A stretch of 44,070 bases of DNA from Chlorokybus atmophyticus (lineage: Eukaryota; Streptophyta; Chlorokybophyceae; Chlorokybales; Chlorokybaceae). Each line of letters opens with the position of its first letter. Within the stretch, counting starts at the first letter, position 1. The notes under the pieces were generated by a model. It worked only from the letters and a program-made list of their open reading frames with translations, searched no databases and was not told the DNA's origin. Location: NCBI GenBank assembly GCA_009103225.1, contig RHPI01002076.1, positions 52,891 to 96,960 of the forward strand, given 5' to 3'. The position numbers and the translations under genes are program-made. This document shows positions 42,257 through 44,070 of the stretch, in pieces.

Positions 42257-43510
42257 ATGGGTCCGCCAGGCGGCAAGGGTGGTAAGGGCGGTGGAGGTGG
42301 AGGCGTGGGCGGTGGCGAGGTGGCGGACGTGGCCTCCCTCCACGCGCCGCTCCAGGCGGTCGTACTGGCAGACAGCTTTGCGCAGCGGTTCAGACCGATC
42401 ACGGTGGAGAGGCCCAAAGTGAGAACACACAGCTTGACATGCATGCGTGCATGTGTAAGGAGGAGTTCATAGTGGGATGTTTTCAAAGAATCAGGGGGTG
42501 AATGAAAATGGTCAGTCAAACAGTCACAGACTGAGTTAGGCATTGCTCACGACGCGAGTGTAAAAACCATGAGGATACCGCATGCGGTTACTGCAGTGCG
42601 CACAGTTACAATGTGTGTGTGATCTCACTTTTTGTTGACTTCAACAATGAATCCAGTTGTTTGTTTTGTGTCTCCAGCTTTGTGGACTTGCATGGCCGTA
42701 CATTGCTACCAGATCTAAACTTGCAGCAGATGACATCTGTATCTCTCTATCAAATGCATGCTTGTGACTGTGCATGCATTGTGATCTGTAGCCTTACACG
42801 CAATGCTCACAACTATAAACAAACTCAACCTGTGAACATCATGCAGGTAGCGCAAGTGTATCATTCATGTTGACCACTATGTCAATCCTCGCTTAGCATA
42901 ACTCCGTTACATAGTGATCTTCAATATTGTCTAATCTGCCAGGCACAAGCAGGTCATACATAGTGCATGAGGACTGGTTGCTGTGTAGTTAGCCAACACC
43001 TCTGCTTAGGTTCTGCTGCCTCTGGTGAATGCGCCCATGCTGGACTACACGCTGGAGTGGCTGGCGGGCGCGGGCGTGGAGGAGTGCATCGTCTTTGCTT
43101 GCGCGCACTCACGACAAATACAGGTATAACATACATATGCAAGCGCATGCGCGCACACATCTACATGCACACGCTCACACGCACGCGTGCAGGCATGCAC
43201 ACTCACATGCACGCACAAGCATGCGGCTGCACACACGCACGCACATCTTAACACGTGGACACACACGCGCGCGCACACAGCAATGCCGAGGCCAGAGGTT
43301 CTCATTGCTCGCTCACAGCAACATCATCAATCACAGGTGCACTGCGAGAAGCGTTGGCAGCACGCCGGCACCATGAAGGTGACTGTGGTGGTGTCGCACG
43401 CGTGCATATCGGCCGGGGAGGCTCTGCGTTTCATCGACCAGCGCAACATCATCCGGTCCGATTTCGTGCTCGTGACGGGGGACACGGTATCCAACATGAG
43501 CCTAGACAAG
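42257..43510 (+). CDS. EIF2B5: Translation initiation factor eIF2B, subunit epsilon (5' part)
   Basis: Epsilon is the catalytic subunit of eIF2B. Three exons in one frame: 42,257-42,418, 43,010-43,123 and 43,337-43,510. The first begins MGPPGGKGGKGGGGGG, a Gly-rich leader, then LHAPLQAVVLADSFAQRFRP, the nucleotidyltransferase-like motif that opens the family. The second gives VLLPLVNAPMLDYTLEWLAG and ECIVFACAHSRQIQ. The third gives HACISAGEALRFIDQRNIIR and SDFVLVTGDTVSNMSLDK. All splice sites are GT-AG and phase 0. The rest (hexapeptide repeats and the C-terminal catalytic W2/HEAT domain) is not in 43,511-44,070 and presumably lies past the edge. The gene is a 5' fragment of 150 residues, with no lesion seen. 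It is divergent from SEC6. Confidence 0.93.
43140..43285. repeat. CACACGCACGC tract in an EIF2B5 intron
   Basis: Alternating purine/pyrimidine sequence including CACACGCGCGCGCACACA in the intron between EIF2B5 exons 2 and 3. Confidence 0.85.
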
Positions 43511-44070
43511 GTGCGCGCGAGTGCGTGTGCATGTGTGGGTGGGCGCGTGCGATATTGTTGTTGGCCATATCATTGACTTGTTCAGTCTCCGTACTGAGAC
43601 GCGCTGATCTCCACAACTGCGCGCGCAGTCCATGGCAACATCAATGTGCACAAACCAGGGGTATATTGTAGTGTTCCTTTTTGGTCCTGTGTATACTCCC
43701 AGCTTTTGATGATTACTTTCCCAACCCCTTAACCACTTTTGCTGCAACTGCCAAGTCCAACATCTACGCTGCCCTTAACACTAGAGGCAGCCATTGGTTG
43801 AGAACCCAGCTCATCCATACATACTTTAATCAACCCAGCATAACACTCACTCGTGCACGTGTGGTTGATTCATCCCATCATCACCTATCCACTCACTATC
43901 ACACCCATCCATGCATCCATCCATGCAAGCAAGCTTGCATGGATGGATCCATTCATTCGTCCACAGTCGTGTACTTATTAACATACTCTCACACACATGT
44001 AGCTCACACCCCCACCCCCACCCACTCACCCACTCACCCCACCCCTCCCCCTCCCCCTCCCCCCCCCCCC
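43511..44070. other. EIF2B5 intron or contig end; no exon seen
   Basis: The epsilon exons should continue, but no family motif is visible. The stretch has CCATCCATGCATCC repeats (about 43,905-43,950) and CACCC/CCCCC runs ending in poly-C at the window edge. Confidence 0.5.

Overview
The window is eukaryotic nuclear DNA: spliced genes with GT-AG introns (plus a clear GC-AG intron), many microsatellites and several assembly gaps. The recognisable proteins (exocyst SEC6, TIM17, eIF2B alpha and epsilon, and a cilium-type dynein-2 heavy chain) fit a flagellate with plant-like housekeeping genes, most likely a green alga. This is inferred from protein character only; no marker here fixes the species. 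The standard genetic code fits: SEC6 and eIF2B-alpha end in TAG and TIM17 ends in TGA.

Left third (1-14,037): a WD-repeat gene fragment lies at the left edge (minus strand). A decayed BTB/BACK gene copy follows in a segment (about 1.74-3.55 kb) duplicated at about 27.08-29.1 kb. Next come pieces of an oligopeptidase-B-like gene (5.0-6.6 kb, minus), a long CT microsatellite ending in a single N, and about 4.8 kb of colinear dynein-2 heavy chain exons (AAA3 to AAA5, minus). The coding blocks here carry repeated one- or two-base frameshifts and a nonsense codon. Neither the dynein C-terminus nor the peptidase catalytic domain is present, so this part is either pseudogenised or poorly assembled.

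Right two thirds (14,430-44,070): mostly intact minus-strand genes. These are EIF2B1 (eIF2B alpha, 15.4-18.0 kb), TIM17 (19.0-20.4 kb), a single-exon F-box-like gene (22.4-23.3 kb) with a broken inverted paralogue at 24.9-25.8 kb, a plus-strand BTB/BACK exon (27.3-27.7 kb), two tandem BTB/BACK genes (30.4-32.1 kb), a basic Gln-rich protein of unknown role (33.1-36.4 kb), and a complete ten-exon SEC6 (37.2-42.0 kb). SEC6 is head-to-head with EIF2B5 (eIF2B epsilon, plus strand) across 221 bp; EIF2B5 runs towards the right edge. For TIM17, SEC6, EIF2B5 and the three-exon BTB gene the proposed splice junctions keep one open frame throughout.

Functionally this is a mixed housekeeping neighbourhood (translation control, mitochondrial import, secretion, ciliary transport) with small lineage-type BTB and F-box families. 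I see no CRISPR array, operon, defence island or autonomous transposon, and no convincing new multi-gene system. The more unusual signals are structural: CGG-repeat leaders at several gene starts, a 353-bp inverted repeat at an N, a 39-bp palindrome, a SINE-like element, and alternating purine/pyrimidine tracts in introns.
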